NCBI GenBank assembly: GCA_903813345.2
Contig: CAIIXF020000001.1
Location: 37,233,366 to 37,297,365 of the forward strand
Reading direction: 5' to 3'
DNA length: 64,000 nt
From: Owenia fusiformis
Taxonomy: Eukaryota; Annelida; Polychaeta; Sabellida; Oweniidae
Positions 46,865 through 57,800 of the stretch are shown here, in pieces; positions within the stretch are counted from its first letter, which is position 1, and each line of letters begins with the position of its first letter. Made by a program: the position numbers and the translations under genes. The notes beneath the pieces were generated by a model. That model saw nothing but the letters and a program-made list of their open reading frames with translations, did no database searches and was not told the origin of the DNA.

Positions 46865-47870
46865 GGAATAAAGAATCACAGGCTGGTATCGAAATATTTG
46901 TCCGCTGTGACGGAGCATGCTATTTTTCATAAAAACACTAAGAATACTTCACGATTTATTTTTTAACTCATATCTTTCGTTATACCATACAAAATTACTT
47001 ACTCCATGCAATGGATATATCATTTGCGGGTAACTTTCACTTCTGTTTGAAGTCCAATTACGCTGGGAAGAAAAGCTATTGAAAATGGCGCCGGAGTATC
47101 ATACTTCAAAATGTACCATTTCTTGTTTAACTTTCTAATGGCACGATATAGTGACACGATAATATTTACACATGGTTTCAGCATAACTATGAAGGTATAA
47201 ATGAGATTTTGATGTATTTGGTCTTTTTAATTCTTTTATAAAAAATAATGTTTAATTGTTTTGTCCGCTGTGACGGAGCAGTTGCAAATTTGAACTGTGA
47301 AAATGCTCCGTCACAGCGGACAAAAAATATTAATATTATTTTTTTATAAAAAAATTAAAAAGACCCAATGCATTAATATCTCATTAATACATTCAGAGAT
47401 ATGCTGAAAATATATGTTAATATTATCGTGTCACTATATCATGCCATTAAAAAGTTAAAAAAGAAATGGTTCATTTTAGAGTTTGATACTCTGGCGCCGT
47501 TTTCAATAGATTTTACTCCTAGCGTTATTGGACTTCAAACAGTAGTGAAGGTTACACGCAAATGATATATCCATTGCATGGAGTAAGTTATTATCTTTGA
47601 TATAATGAAACATATGAGTTAAAAAATAAATCGTGAAGCATTCTTAGTGTTTTTATTAAAAATAGCATGCTCCGTCACAGTGGACAAATCTTTCGATACC
47701 AGCCTGTGAGAATCCTGTATCATTCTATATTGTAAATATAAAAGCATGAGTGTATGTACTAACCCGTACACATAATGCACAAAGGCGAAGCCTGATTGCA
47801 TTATCAGAATGGGTTAGTACACACACTCATGCTTTTATATTTCCAATATGATACATGATTCTTTATTGCA
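46865..47870. repeat. Older palindromic repeat, interrupted by a fold-back
   Basis: 'aataaagaat' + 'cctgtatcattctatattgt' + 'aaatataaaagcatgagtgt' on the left is mirrored by 'cactcatgcttttatatttc' + 'caatatgatacatgattctt' on the right. The inner 47735-47840 part is a near-perfect hairpin. Confidence 0.7.
46877..47708. mobile_element. 832-bp near-perfect fold-back (TCCGCTGTGACGGAGC)
   Basis: The ends CACAGGCTGGTATCGAAA / TTTCGATACCAGCCTGTG are flanked by AGAAT (46872-46876, 47709-47713). The two ~400-bp arms meet around 47283-47307, with 'gtccgctgtgacggagca' at both outer and inner ends. The mirrored arm of the host palindrome shows the site without the insert. Confidence 0.82.
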
Positions 47871-48479
47871 ATTCAAACATGACTGGGGTCAATGATGAAG
47901 TTGAACAGTTCACCATGTACATCTTCAAGGTTGTTGTCTTTGAAGAAATTAAGTTTTTGGAAAAGTTTATTATTTAGAAATACTCAATAGGGGTGATGGG
48001 TTACAATTGATATCCATTTGAAAACTATTGAGAAGGTTTTGTTTGTCAAAATATTTAAGGAAATGGAATAATTAATTTGATGCAGAAAAATTATGAAGAA
48101 TTAGTTGAAAAGAACACATGGATGATTCGCTTTCACCCCCTTTTAAAGAATATCCCTGCTCAACCCATGCATATATCAAAGATTAAATGCACAGCAAAAT
48201 CATTTTTGTGCATATATCAATCAATTAACACACTGAAATCCTTTAAGCTGAGACACACTTGGCATGTTTGAATTACTGTTAAACCACCAATTTAGTTATC
48301 AAAGAGGCAGCTGAAACTTTCCGTAGTTTCACAAGCATTTCAAAAAATTTCCCAATTTGAAAGGCTTATTGCTTTTTACAAACACCTGGCATTCGAAGAA
48401 CGTTTGGTTTAAAGAATTTGTTTCAAAAGTCATATTTCAGTGTTTCAAAAGTCAAATTCGATGGTTTATTATTCAAATC

Positions 48480-51400
48480 TTATTACGTCTAATGCCGTTG
48501 GCCAATTTTCAAAATGGCTGCTCGTTTAAAAATGGCGGCCATTTTAGTGCCAATTTTACAGTAATCTAGGTGCAATATGTAAAACTGTAATAGCAATATG
48601 TTTTAAATGTAAAAAAATATATAGGACATTAATAAAGCTAGAATGAAGATATGAAAGAAGCACATGGCAGCCATCTTGAAAAACGGGGGCCTTTACTCGT
48701 TATTTTACGATTTTTGCTGTAACTCGAAAAGTAGTGGAGCGATTTTGTTCATATTTGGTATGTGGATACTATAAGCATTGCACACTGTCTAATTACACTT
48801 TTGGTAGAAGGCTGCCATTTTGAAAAATGGCCACCATTTTGAAAAATGGCCACCATTTTGAAAAATGGACACCATTTTTACATTTTTTACTATAACTCAA
48901 AAACTAGTAGAGCGATTTTGTCCATATTTTATATGTGAATACTATAAGCATGGCACACTGTCTAATGACACTTTGGGTAGTAGGCGACCATTTTGAAAAA
49001 TGGCGACCATTTTTACATTTTTTACTATAACTCAAAAAGTAGTAGAGCGATTTTGTTCATATTTTAAATGTGAATACTATAAGCATGGCACACTGTCTAA
49101 TGACACTTTGGGTAGTAGGCGACCATTTTGAAAAATGGCGACCATTTTTACATTTTTTACTATAACTCAAAAAGTAGTAGAGCGATTTTGTCCATATTTT
49201 ATATGTGAATACTATAAGCATGGCACACTGTCTAATGACACTTTGGGTAGTAGGCGACCATTTTGAAAAATGGCGACCATTTTTACATTTTTTACTATAA
49301 CTCAAAAAGTAGTAGAGCGATTTTGTTCATATTTTATATGTGAATACTATAAGCATGGCACACTGTCTAATGACACTTTTGGTAGAAGGCGGCCATTTTG
49401 AAAAATGGCGACCATTTTTACATTTTTTACTATAGCTCAAAAAGTAGTAGAGCGATTTTGTTCATATTTTATATGTGAATACTATAAGCATGGCACATTG
49501 TCTAATGACACTTTGGGTATTGGCGACCATTTTGAAAAATGGTGACCATTTTTACATTTTTTACTATACTGACTCAAAAAGTAGTAGAGCGATTTTGTTC
49601 ATATTTTATATGTGAATACTATAAGCATGGCACACTGTCTAATGACACTTTGGGTAGTAGGCGACCATTTTGAAAAATGGCGACCATTTTTACATTTTTT
49701 ACTATACTGACTCAAAAAGTAGTAGAGCGATTTTGTTCATATTTTATATGTGAATACTATAAGCATGGCACACTGTCTAATGACACTTTGGGTAGTAGGC
49801 GACCATTTTGAAAAATGGCGACCATTTTTACATTTTTTACTATAACTCAAAAAGTAGTAGAGCGATTTTGTTCATATTTTATATGTGAATACTATAAGCA
49901 TGGCACACTGTCTAATGACACTTTGGGTAGTAGGCGACCATTTTGAAAAATGGCGACCATTTTTACATTTTTTACTATAACTCAAAAAGTAGTAGAGCGA
50001 TTTTGTTCATATTTTATATGTGAATACTATAAGCATTGCACACTGTCTAATGACACTTTGGGTAGTAGGCAACCATTTTGAAAAATGGTGACCATTTTTA
50101 CATTTTTTACTATAACTCAAAAAGTAGTAGAGCGATTTTGTCCATATTTTATATGTGAATACTATAAGCATGGCACACTGTCTAATGACGCTTTGGGTAG
50201 TAGGCAACCATTTTGAAAAATGCCGACCATTTTTACATTTTTTACTATAACTCAAAAAGTAGTAGAGCGATTTTGTTCATATTTTATATGTGAATACTAT
50301 AAGCATTGCACACTGTCTAATGACACTTTGGGTAGTAGGCAACCATTTTGAAAAATGGTGACCATTTTTACATTTTTTACTATAACTCAAAAAGTAGTAG
50401 AGCGATTTTGTCCATATTTTATATGTGAATACTATAAGCATGGCACACTGTCTAATTATCCCATCGAACGAAGTTCGGAGGGATATAGGGAACGCCTCCG
50501 TCCGTCCGTCCGTACGTACGTCCGTCCGTCCGTCCGTACGTACGTCCGTCCGTCTGTACGTACGTCCGTCCGTCCGTCCGGGCAATAACTCAAATACCGT
50601 TGGCCCAATTTTGTTCATATTTTGTACAAATATACCCTATGGGGGTAGAAGTTCTGCTCGATAGCCGATTTTCAAAATGGCCGCTCATTTCAAAATGGCG
50701 GCCATTTTAGTGCCGATTTTACAGTAATTTAGGTGTAATATGTAAAACTGTAATAGCAATATGTTTTAAATGTAAAAATATTATAAAGGACATTAATAAT
50801 GCTACAAATGTAGATATTAAAGAAGCACATGGCAGCCATCTTGAAAAATGGCGGCCTTTACTCGTCATTTTACGATTTTTGCTATAACTCAAAAAATAGT
50901 GGAGCGATTTTGTTCATATTTGGCATGTGAATACTATAAGCATTGCACACTGTCTAAAAACACTTTTGGTAGAAGGCGGCCATTTTGAAAAATGGCCGCC
51001 ATTTTAACGTATTTTACTATAACTCGAAAAGTAGTGGAGCAATTTTGTTCATATTTGGTATGTGAATACTATAAGTATGGCACACTGTCCTATGACACTT
51101 TTGGTAGAAGGCGGCCATTTTGAAAAAAATTTTGAAAAATGGCCGCCATTTTAACGTATTTTACTATAACTCGAAAAGTAGTGGAGTGATTTTGTTCATA
51201 TTTGGTATGTGAATACTATAAGCATGGCACACTGTCTATTTCTAATGACACTTTTGGTAGACGGTGGCCATTTTGAAAAATGGCCACCATTTTAACATAT
51301 TTTACTATAACTCGAAAAGTAGTGGAGCGATTTTGCTCATATTTGATATGTGAATACTTTAAGCATGGCACATTGTCTAATAAAACTTTGGGGAGTAGTT

Positions 51401-51880
51401 GGCCATTTTGAAAAATGGCCACCATTTTTATGTGTGTAATTTTACAAGTACGTGTGAGATTTTTCAAAAATTTTAGAGGTGGCTACTTAAAAGCATATTA
51501 TTTCTTCTGATGACAACTTGGCTAGTGAGCAACCATTTTGAAAATGGTGGCCTTTCTGGTGTGTTGTTTTATGATATTTGCTATTCGTTTGTAAAAATGC
51601 CAGCCATTTCTGTTCGATGTGATTCGCTACGCTTTGGCGTTGCCGTTGTTCTGGTTACACTTTGGGTAGTAGGCGACCATTTTGAAAAATGGCGACCATT
51701 TTTACATTTTTTACTATAACTCAAAAAGTAGTAGAGCAATTTTGTTCATATTTTATATGTGAATACTATAAGCATGGCACACTGTCAAATGACACTTTGG
51801 GTAAAAGGCAGCCATTTTTCAAAATGACCACCATTTTTTACTCTTTTTATTCTTACTTGAAAAGTAATGGAGCCATTTTG
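48480..51880. repeat. ~135-bp satellite, right array (~23 copies), with internal 2.1-kb duplication
   Basis: This is the reverse complement of the left-arm satellite. The block 'ttttagtgccaattttacag...cagccatcttgaaaaa' at 48500-48720 recurs at 50670-50870, so the array was enlarged by a long-range duplication. Frames of 80-110 codons here are periodic artefacts. Confidence 0.85.
50497..50580. repeat. (cgtc/cgta)n microsatellite
   Basis: 'cgtccgtccgtccgtacgta' units follow 'ccatcgaacgaagttcggag' within the right satellite array. Confidence 0.85.
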
Positions 51881-51884
51881 TTAT

Positions 51885-53135
51885 TGGTTATGGGGAAGAG
51901 GGTTTGCACCCATCGTGCCTCCCCCCCCCCTGCCACACCAATGATCTAATACAAATGGTCACCCAAATACTTGAATTGGTGATTATTCTGATATACATGT
52001 AACATTTTAATGTTTTTTTTTATATTTGCAAATCAAGGGTAAGGTAGATGATAAATATTATGTTGTGGCATACAGATTCATGAATTTAGTGTTCTTTGGC
52101 ATTTGCTGCGCTATGGAGTTTGCATATTTCTAGTACTTTATTCAATTTACTGGACATAAGTGAATGATAAATGAACAAAAGGCACAATACAGAAAAGAAA
52201 ATAATTTAAATATTATTTGCTTATTTCAGGATGTATGGCATGGGTAATCAGCATGTCAAAAACATATAGATAGAATATGGTGGAATAACAGCAGGGAATA
52301 GATGGAAAAACAGATTGCATGTGGAATTGCCACAATACTTCACCGGTATTTATCGTGAAGAACAACTTTTATTTAATTCACTGGAAGGAGCTGTTGACAT
52401 ATGAACAATTAGGATGATAAATGATATGGAGGGCTTGAGGAATGACCACATTACTTCACCAGTGTTTATATACATATATATTAGCTGATTAAAAAATAAA
52501 AAGACATATGCAACATTAGCAATAGGCATAATATATGATACAGGATGGCACACAAGGATTTATGTACATACTGCAAATCATATTCAAGGATATTTAAATG
52601 ATACCAGATGGAATGATGATTTGTGACAGTTATGATTCTTATAGACCATGATGTGAGTCAACTCTGGAGATGCCCCCCCCCTCACACACAAACAATAGCA
52701 TTTTGAATCAAGTGTGTACATGCCACCCCTCCCAATAAACTTTAGCAACATTTCAAAGATAAAAGACTGATGTTGATATAATTCAGTACAAAGATGAAAA
52801 ATGGAATTTTTTGCAAGGGTTAATATAGTATGGTAATTACATAGAGATACATGTATGTGATGGCTTGATAGCATATACTTTGATCAGCATTAGTCAAGTT
52901 TTGAAATCACTTCATCCCGCAGCAAATTTTTTTACCAAGCACTGGTACGGGACAGTGGGTTTGAAAACCTGACTGTCCCGTAGCTCAGTGCTACAAAGTG
53001 CTCATACGGGATAAAGGTGTTTGACTTCGTGAATATCCCGCGAGCCCTATAAAATTACGTGACAGTGTAACTTCGATTCATCATATCCCGATCTGTGAAA
53101 AACATTTGTCGGGGTCGGGACTAATAATCAGATCT
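51885..53135 (-). repeat. Right inverted arm, unique part
   Basis: Reverse complement of 28209-29455. The differences noticed are G/C tract lengths and a few substitutions, such as tccatttttc unchanged but 'ttaatg' to 'ctaatg' at about 52519. Confidence 0.85.
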
Positions 53136-53143
53136 AGTGAAGT
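53136..53143. repeat. Right target-site duplication AGTGAAGT
   Basis: Same octamer as 28201-28208. Confidence 0.8.
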
Positions 53144-53559
53144 CCGGAAGTATCAATCAAAATCTCTGAAAACCTATGGAATAGGACCCCACCTTGGCAC
53201 TTTTTAAAAAAATGTCATGCTTATTTTCTAACAGACCTTTGTGATTCCTCTGTATGCTTGGTTGTGCTTTAATAACTCCCATTTGTTCATGAAATAACCT
53301 TAGCGATAACTGAGTATGGCTGGTTGTGGTTTAATACCCCAAATTGGTTCCTTTTATAGGAACAAAAGGATCTTGTTTTCATTTAATTTAAACATATCAA
53401 ACGTTTCTTCTATACTACACTACATACTGATGTTTGAACTGCGCTAAAGTTAAAAACGACATATCACATGTTATTTTCCCATAGGGAAAATCTCATGCTA
53501 TCCATTGTTTTCAGCATAATTTTGGTCATCGAAAAAAGATATATATGAATTAAAATGAA

Positions 53560-54030
53560 AGAGAAAATGGAGGCATAGATTTTCACTGATATTTACTGAT
53601 AAGATCATTCTTTATCTGTTTTTCGAATTTCTGAACATACTTTGCCTTTTTGAAGTCTATAGCCAGTGAGTTATATAGTATTGTTCTTCTAATCGCAATT
53701 GATTTTCGACCAGTTTCAGTTCAGTTAACCTTTTGATTGTTAAATTATTTGTATCTAGTATGGGCGTGTTCTTTCTTGAAAAAAATGTTTAAAATTACGA
53801 AATGGAAAGTCTGCAGATTCTGTTACAGTTTTCTGCACAAATGTGAACGTTTTAAATTTATTAATGTCAAAAATATTTTATATTTTGAACTTTTTGAAGA
53901 TGGGACTTGAATGATGAGTTCTTGTTCAGAATTTGTCATTATTCTTAGAAATGTATTTTGCAAAATAAATAGTCTGTTTAAGTGATTTTTTTTGTTGCAT
54001 TGCCCCATAGAATGTTTCCATAACTTATAT
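53560..54030 (-). pseudogene. C-terminal fragment of a non-LTR retrotransposon ORF2
   Basis: The minus strand reads LNRLFILQNTFLRIMTN, then, with stops and frameshifts, GRKSIAIRRTILYNSLAIDF and KFEKQIKNDLI. This matches the typical end of CR1/L2-type ORF2 ('LQ..alRii', 'htr', 'lWNsLp', 'Fk..lk'). Dead copy between gene B and the giant element. Confidence 0.75.
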
Positions 54031-54540
54031 ATGAATATACTAAAGAATAATAGGTAACCAACAAGGCATTCAATGTTAATTAGTTTTATATATTAATCAA
54101 TATAAAATTGAGTCAATACTTACTCTTAGAAAATTAATATTATTTACCCTTTCTATTGATTGATTATTTTACTTCAAAGTTGTCAATTTTGTTGATTCTT
54201 TTTATGTCAAAAATAATAAAATATTATTTTTCCTACATTGAGTATTAATCTATTAGTTATCATCCAATCATGAACCTTCTTCAATTCCTGGTAAATATAC
54301 CATCCTGGTATATATATGGTACATATTCCAATAATATCTCGAATATTACTAGCAATTTTATCAATCAATATTGATAAACAATTAAATATTCCAACAAAGA
54401 TTGTATGCGTTGTACTGCGATTTTCTGTCAGTTGTCGGGGGATTTGAACAAGAATCTAATTGCAACGAAATGAAATCATCTTATGATTAAGATCATCGAT
54501 TAAGATAATAAATAAACAACACACTACTTAGAATCAATCA
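54031..54540. other. AT-rich spacer downstream of gene B
   Basis: No frame or repeat pair recognised. It separates the LINE relic from the gene B poly-A signal. Confidence 0.4.
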
Positions 54541-54547
54541 ATTTTTC

Positions 54548-54553
54548 TTTATT
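54548..54553 (-). terminator. Poly-A signal AATAAA of gene B
   Basis: About 40 bases after the stop codon, in the same context as in gene A. Confidence 0.7.
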
Positions 54554-54590
54554 TGACATGTTTTGATTCCAACAAAATAATTTGTCCTAT

Positions 54591-54862
54591 TTAATTTATT
54601 TTAACACTTCCAGGACCACAGACCTTATTTCCAATATTTATAATTGTTTCTCTGAGTTTGGTGAAGTCTGTGTTTAATATGTTGAGCAACAGATTTGGAT
54701 CCTCATCAGCTCTAGAAATAGCCATCCATTCATCTTGTCCAATGACTTTTTCTACACATTTAGGTTTATCCGGAGGACAACCCTGAGGTAGACCGACCAC
54801 CACAATTTCTGCACCGGTGGCTCTTAGAGAATCCGCATTGTTAAATGTGTTACTCTCCTTGC
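54591..54862 (-). CDS. Gene B last exon: end of VWA
   Basis: 272 nt, acceptor 'tttcag|gc'. It encodes SLRATGAEIVVVGLPQG and the final helix, ending SVKIN before stop. It is nine nt shorter than gene A's. Confidence 0.82.
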
Positions 54863-57800
54863 CTGAAATGGCATTGCAAGTTTAGACAAATAGAGAAGGA
54901 ATGTGTGTTTACAAACCAAGTACATTATATACAACATTCTCACCATTAAGATCAACTCAACCTGTTAGGCTATGTATCAGTCAACCTTCGGTTTTTTTGT
55001 ACCATTCATTGTATTGTCTGTGTAAAATGCAAACAAAGTATTCCACCTTTTCCTCATTGGAATTTCCCTTGAACCATTCGTCTGATATGTTTTCGTATTA
55101 TTGATGGGATGGCTTTTAGATTTACACTGGACGATATCGCCACACCTGATAAAGACGCTCATTGAATTCACCTTTCTAATAACGTCAAAGTGCTTGGCCG
55201 ATGAATACGTCTTCTTATATTTTGGTCACGTGTATGGTATAGACCAATAAGAGAGTTGGAAATATGACAGTGATATACTTTTTGAGTATGTCGCATATAT
55301 GGCAATGAAATGTAGAATATAATATGCCAAATGCGTGTAAATGTTCTTCAATTAAGTCTTTACAGTACATAATACATGTCGGAAATAATAATTTAATAAT
55401 TGTAAAATTGCTTTAAAACTCTTTAACGAATAGATCATTTTGAAATTTTTTCTCTCAGCCAGGAACATATTTGCAATAAAGAACATTTTTCTCTATCCGG
55501 GAATTAATCGGCAAGAATCCACTTAATAAGATAAATCTATCAAGTTGACATCTTATACTGATCATTTTGTTTACATAATTCTACACAAAAATTGCAATTG
55601 TTAAGACAGCATTACACTTTTTACGACGGTCAAAAAGTACAAATAAATGAGCATGAGTGAATGTTATAGATTGTAAAGAAGACTTAGTACATTAATATTG
55701 ATCAAATCGGGTATGTTGCGACATTGTGTAAAACGCATACTTACTACTAGGTTTAGTTACTCCATCTGACAACACAATGACCTTATTGATAGCGTCAGGA
55801 CGATCTCCTTTCTCCGGAGTAAAATACTCGTTCTCCATTCTCTCCAAAGCTGCAAATGTATGGGTTCTACATCCAACTTCAGTAAGATTCATTGACTCCA
55901 TACGCTTTATAACCTTATCAGGGTTGTCCACGTCTGATAGATATACAACATGTTGGGTTCCTTCATTAAAGGTTAGTGCACCCAGTTGTACGCCATCATC
56001 CTCAATGCTGGGACTTAAGAAGAAGGCTCGAGCTATTTCTGTCATGAAAGTTCGAATCCTATCTTTGTCAAGACTGGATATGGAGCAGGATGTATCCACG
56101 GCAAATACAATATCAATAGCATCCGAGCAATCAATAGTAATTGCTGAAAAGAAAACAAGACATATGACGTGAACGAGATCACACCATCGAAAAACCTTTG
56201 AAATGACCGCAAAAAAGATGGGGACCAAAAAGTTAATCAGCTCTAGAATTTGATATCCTCTATCATGTGTCTAAATTTGGAGAAAATCCGATTAGCGGTT
56301 TTCCTGAAATCGGGCTTAATCAGCTCTTGAACTTGATATCCTCTATCATCACTCTACTATACCTAACCCCTAGAAATGCATAGAGGTACTCTGTTTGTCT
56401 GATTGTATTGTTTCTTATATTTTTGAAAGTACCTTATTAACATCTAAAAGTCATCCGATAAACCATTAATAAGGAACAAACAAAGATAATCATTACTAAA
56501 AAGCCAAATGGGTTGCTCATGAACCCCAAATGCAAGGTATTGTAGAGTGATAATATGGGCGAGTGAAATATATATAATGAGTGGTTTTCCTGATGATGAC
56601 AAGATTTATAGAAAAACCTTCAAAATGGCCGACAGAAAACATGATTGCCACCTAAAAGTTAATCGGGTTTAGAAATTGATATCCTCTATCATGTGTGCGA
56701 GTTTGTAGAAAATCTAATAAGTGGTTTTCCTGAGATAAATCGCGATGGCAAAAGCCCGATCACGATAACGATCACGACCACGAACACTATCACGCCGTCA
56801 TCATGACATTTTTTATCCCATCGATGGTGTGATAAAAAACAAGGTAACTCTAGAGTTGAGTACCAACAGTGAAAGACGTGAATTTTGATAGGATAAGATC
56901 GGCTTACGTGGTTCACAAGTTCCCGTTTCGTCACTACAGCTCAAGCCTCTACAACAATCGCCATCTGATGAACATTTCTGACTTCGTTCTCTACAACCTA
57001 TGAAATAAAGTTTTTTTTCTCTGAACTATTTTTCTAAATACTGGATTGCTTTAATTAAGAATGAAGCGAGTCGTTAAGCAGGTCACAATAACATAAAAAT
57101 GAAATATTACTGGTATATTGTGTACTAACATGTTTTTGAAAATCCACATGCCATTACTTCATTAACCCTTTTGCAGCAACCAAGATCATCTCCACATTGT
57201 TGATTGACTTCTTGGCATGGAGTTTCTGAAATTAGATCACATTTAATCAAAAGTTATTTGTCCTTATTTACCTTGACTACACGTTCCCGGGAATCGTATT
57301 TTCATTTTCTAATAACAGAGTGTTCCTGCTGTATTACACACGAGTTCCGAATGAATATTTTTTTAAACGTTCACTTTTTTCCATTTGTTTGGCACACAAC
57401 GAATGCGTTTACTTTGAATATTACTCAGGGTAAAGTAAAATGAAATGATTTAGTGGAATTCTTCAAAAAGTACTGGACAGTCTCCTGAACATTATAGAAA
57501 AAATGGTCAGTTTTTAAGAAGTGCCAGATATGGCCAAATTACGAGCAGATTACTACTATAGTAATCAGATTTCAGCATCTAAACAAGGCGAATTATAAAA
57601 ACAAATATCTAGTTGTCCAATGGTGTCTGAGGTCTAATAATGTACAATTGTAAAATGCGTTCAAAGTTACATTGAAGTAGAGATTTTCATTGAAATAAGA
57701 TAAGCTGTGAAACAGGGAAGGGGATGCACACTATAGTCTTGTTTCAAAACTGCCCCCCTACCTTCTTCACCAACACAAAATAACACAGGTGACCATTGGA

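Larger units (their letters stand above)
28209..53135. mobile_element. 24.9-kb composite element with long inverted arms
   Basis: The outermost sequence AGATCTGATTTTTAGTCCCGA recurs inverted at 53115-53135 with one or two changes. Both ends abut an 8-bp direct duplication, AGTGAAGT. The arms hold about 1.25 kb of unique sequence that looks almost identical between sides, then an array of the same ~135-bp satellite. The interior is tandem repeats and nested transposons. Nothing inside looks like a transposase belonging to the outer ends, so it may be moved in trans. An 8-bp duplication fits hAT, P or similar elements, but the end sequence is not one I recognise. Confidence 0.75.

Noticed and set aside
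49057-50618. Minus-strand frames with 'YSKKCKNGRHFSKW' repeats
   Set aside because: Translation of the ~135-bp satellite, whose 135-bp unit is divisible by three.
28209-53135. Polinton/Maverick interpretation of the giant element
   Set aside because: The size and long inverted arms fit, but the duplication is 8 bp rather than 6, and I see no polymerase B, integrase, protease or capsid frame.
54901-55171. Short frames on both strands in the gene B intron
   Set aside because: No domain, no splice consistency, and they overlap each other.
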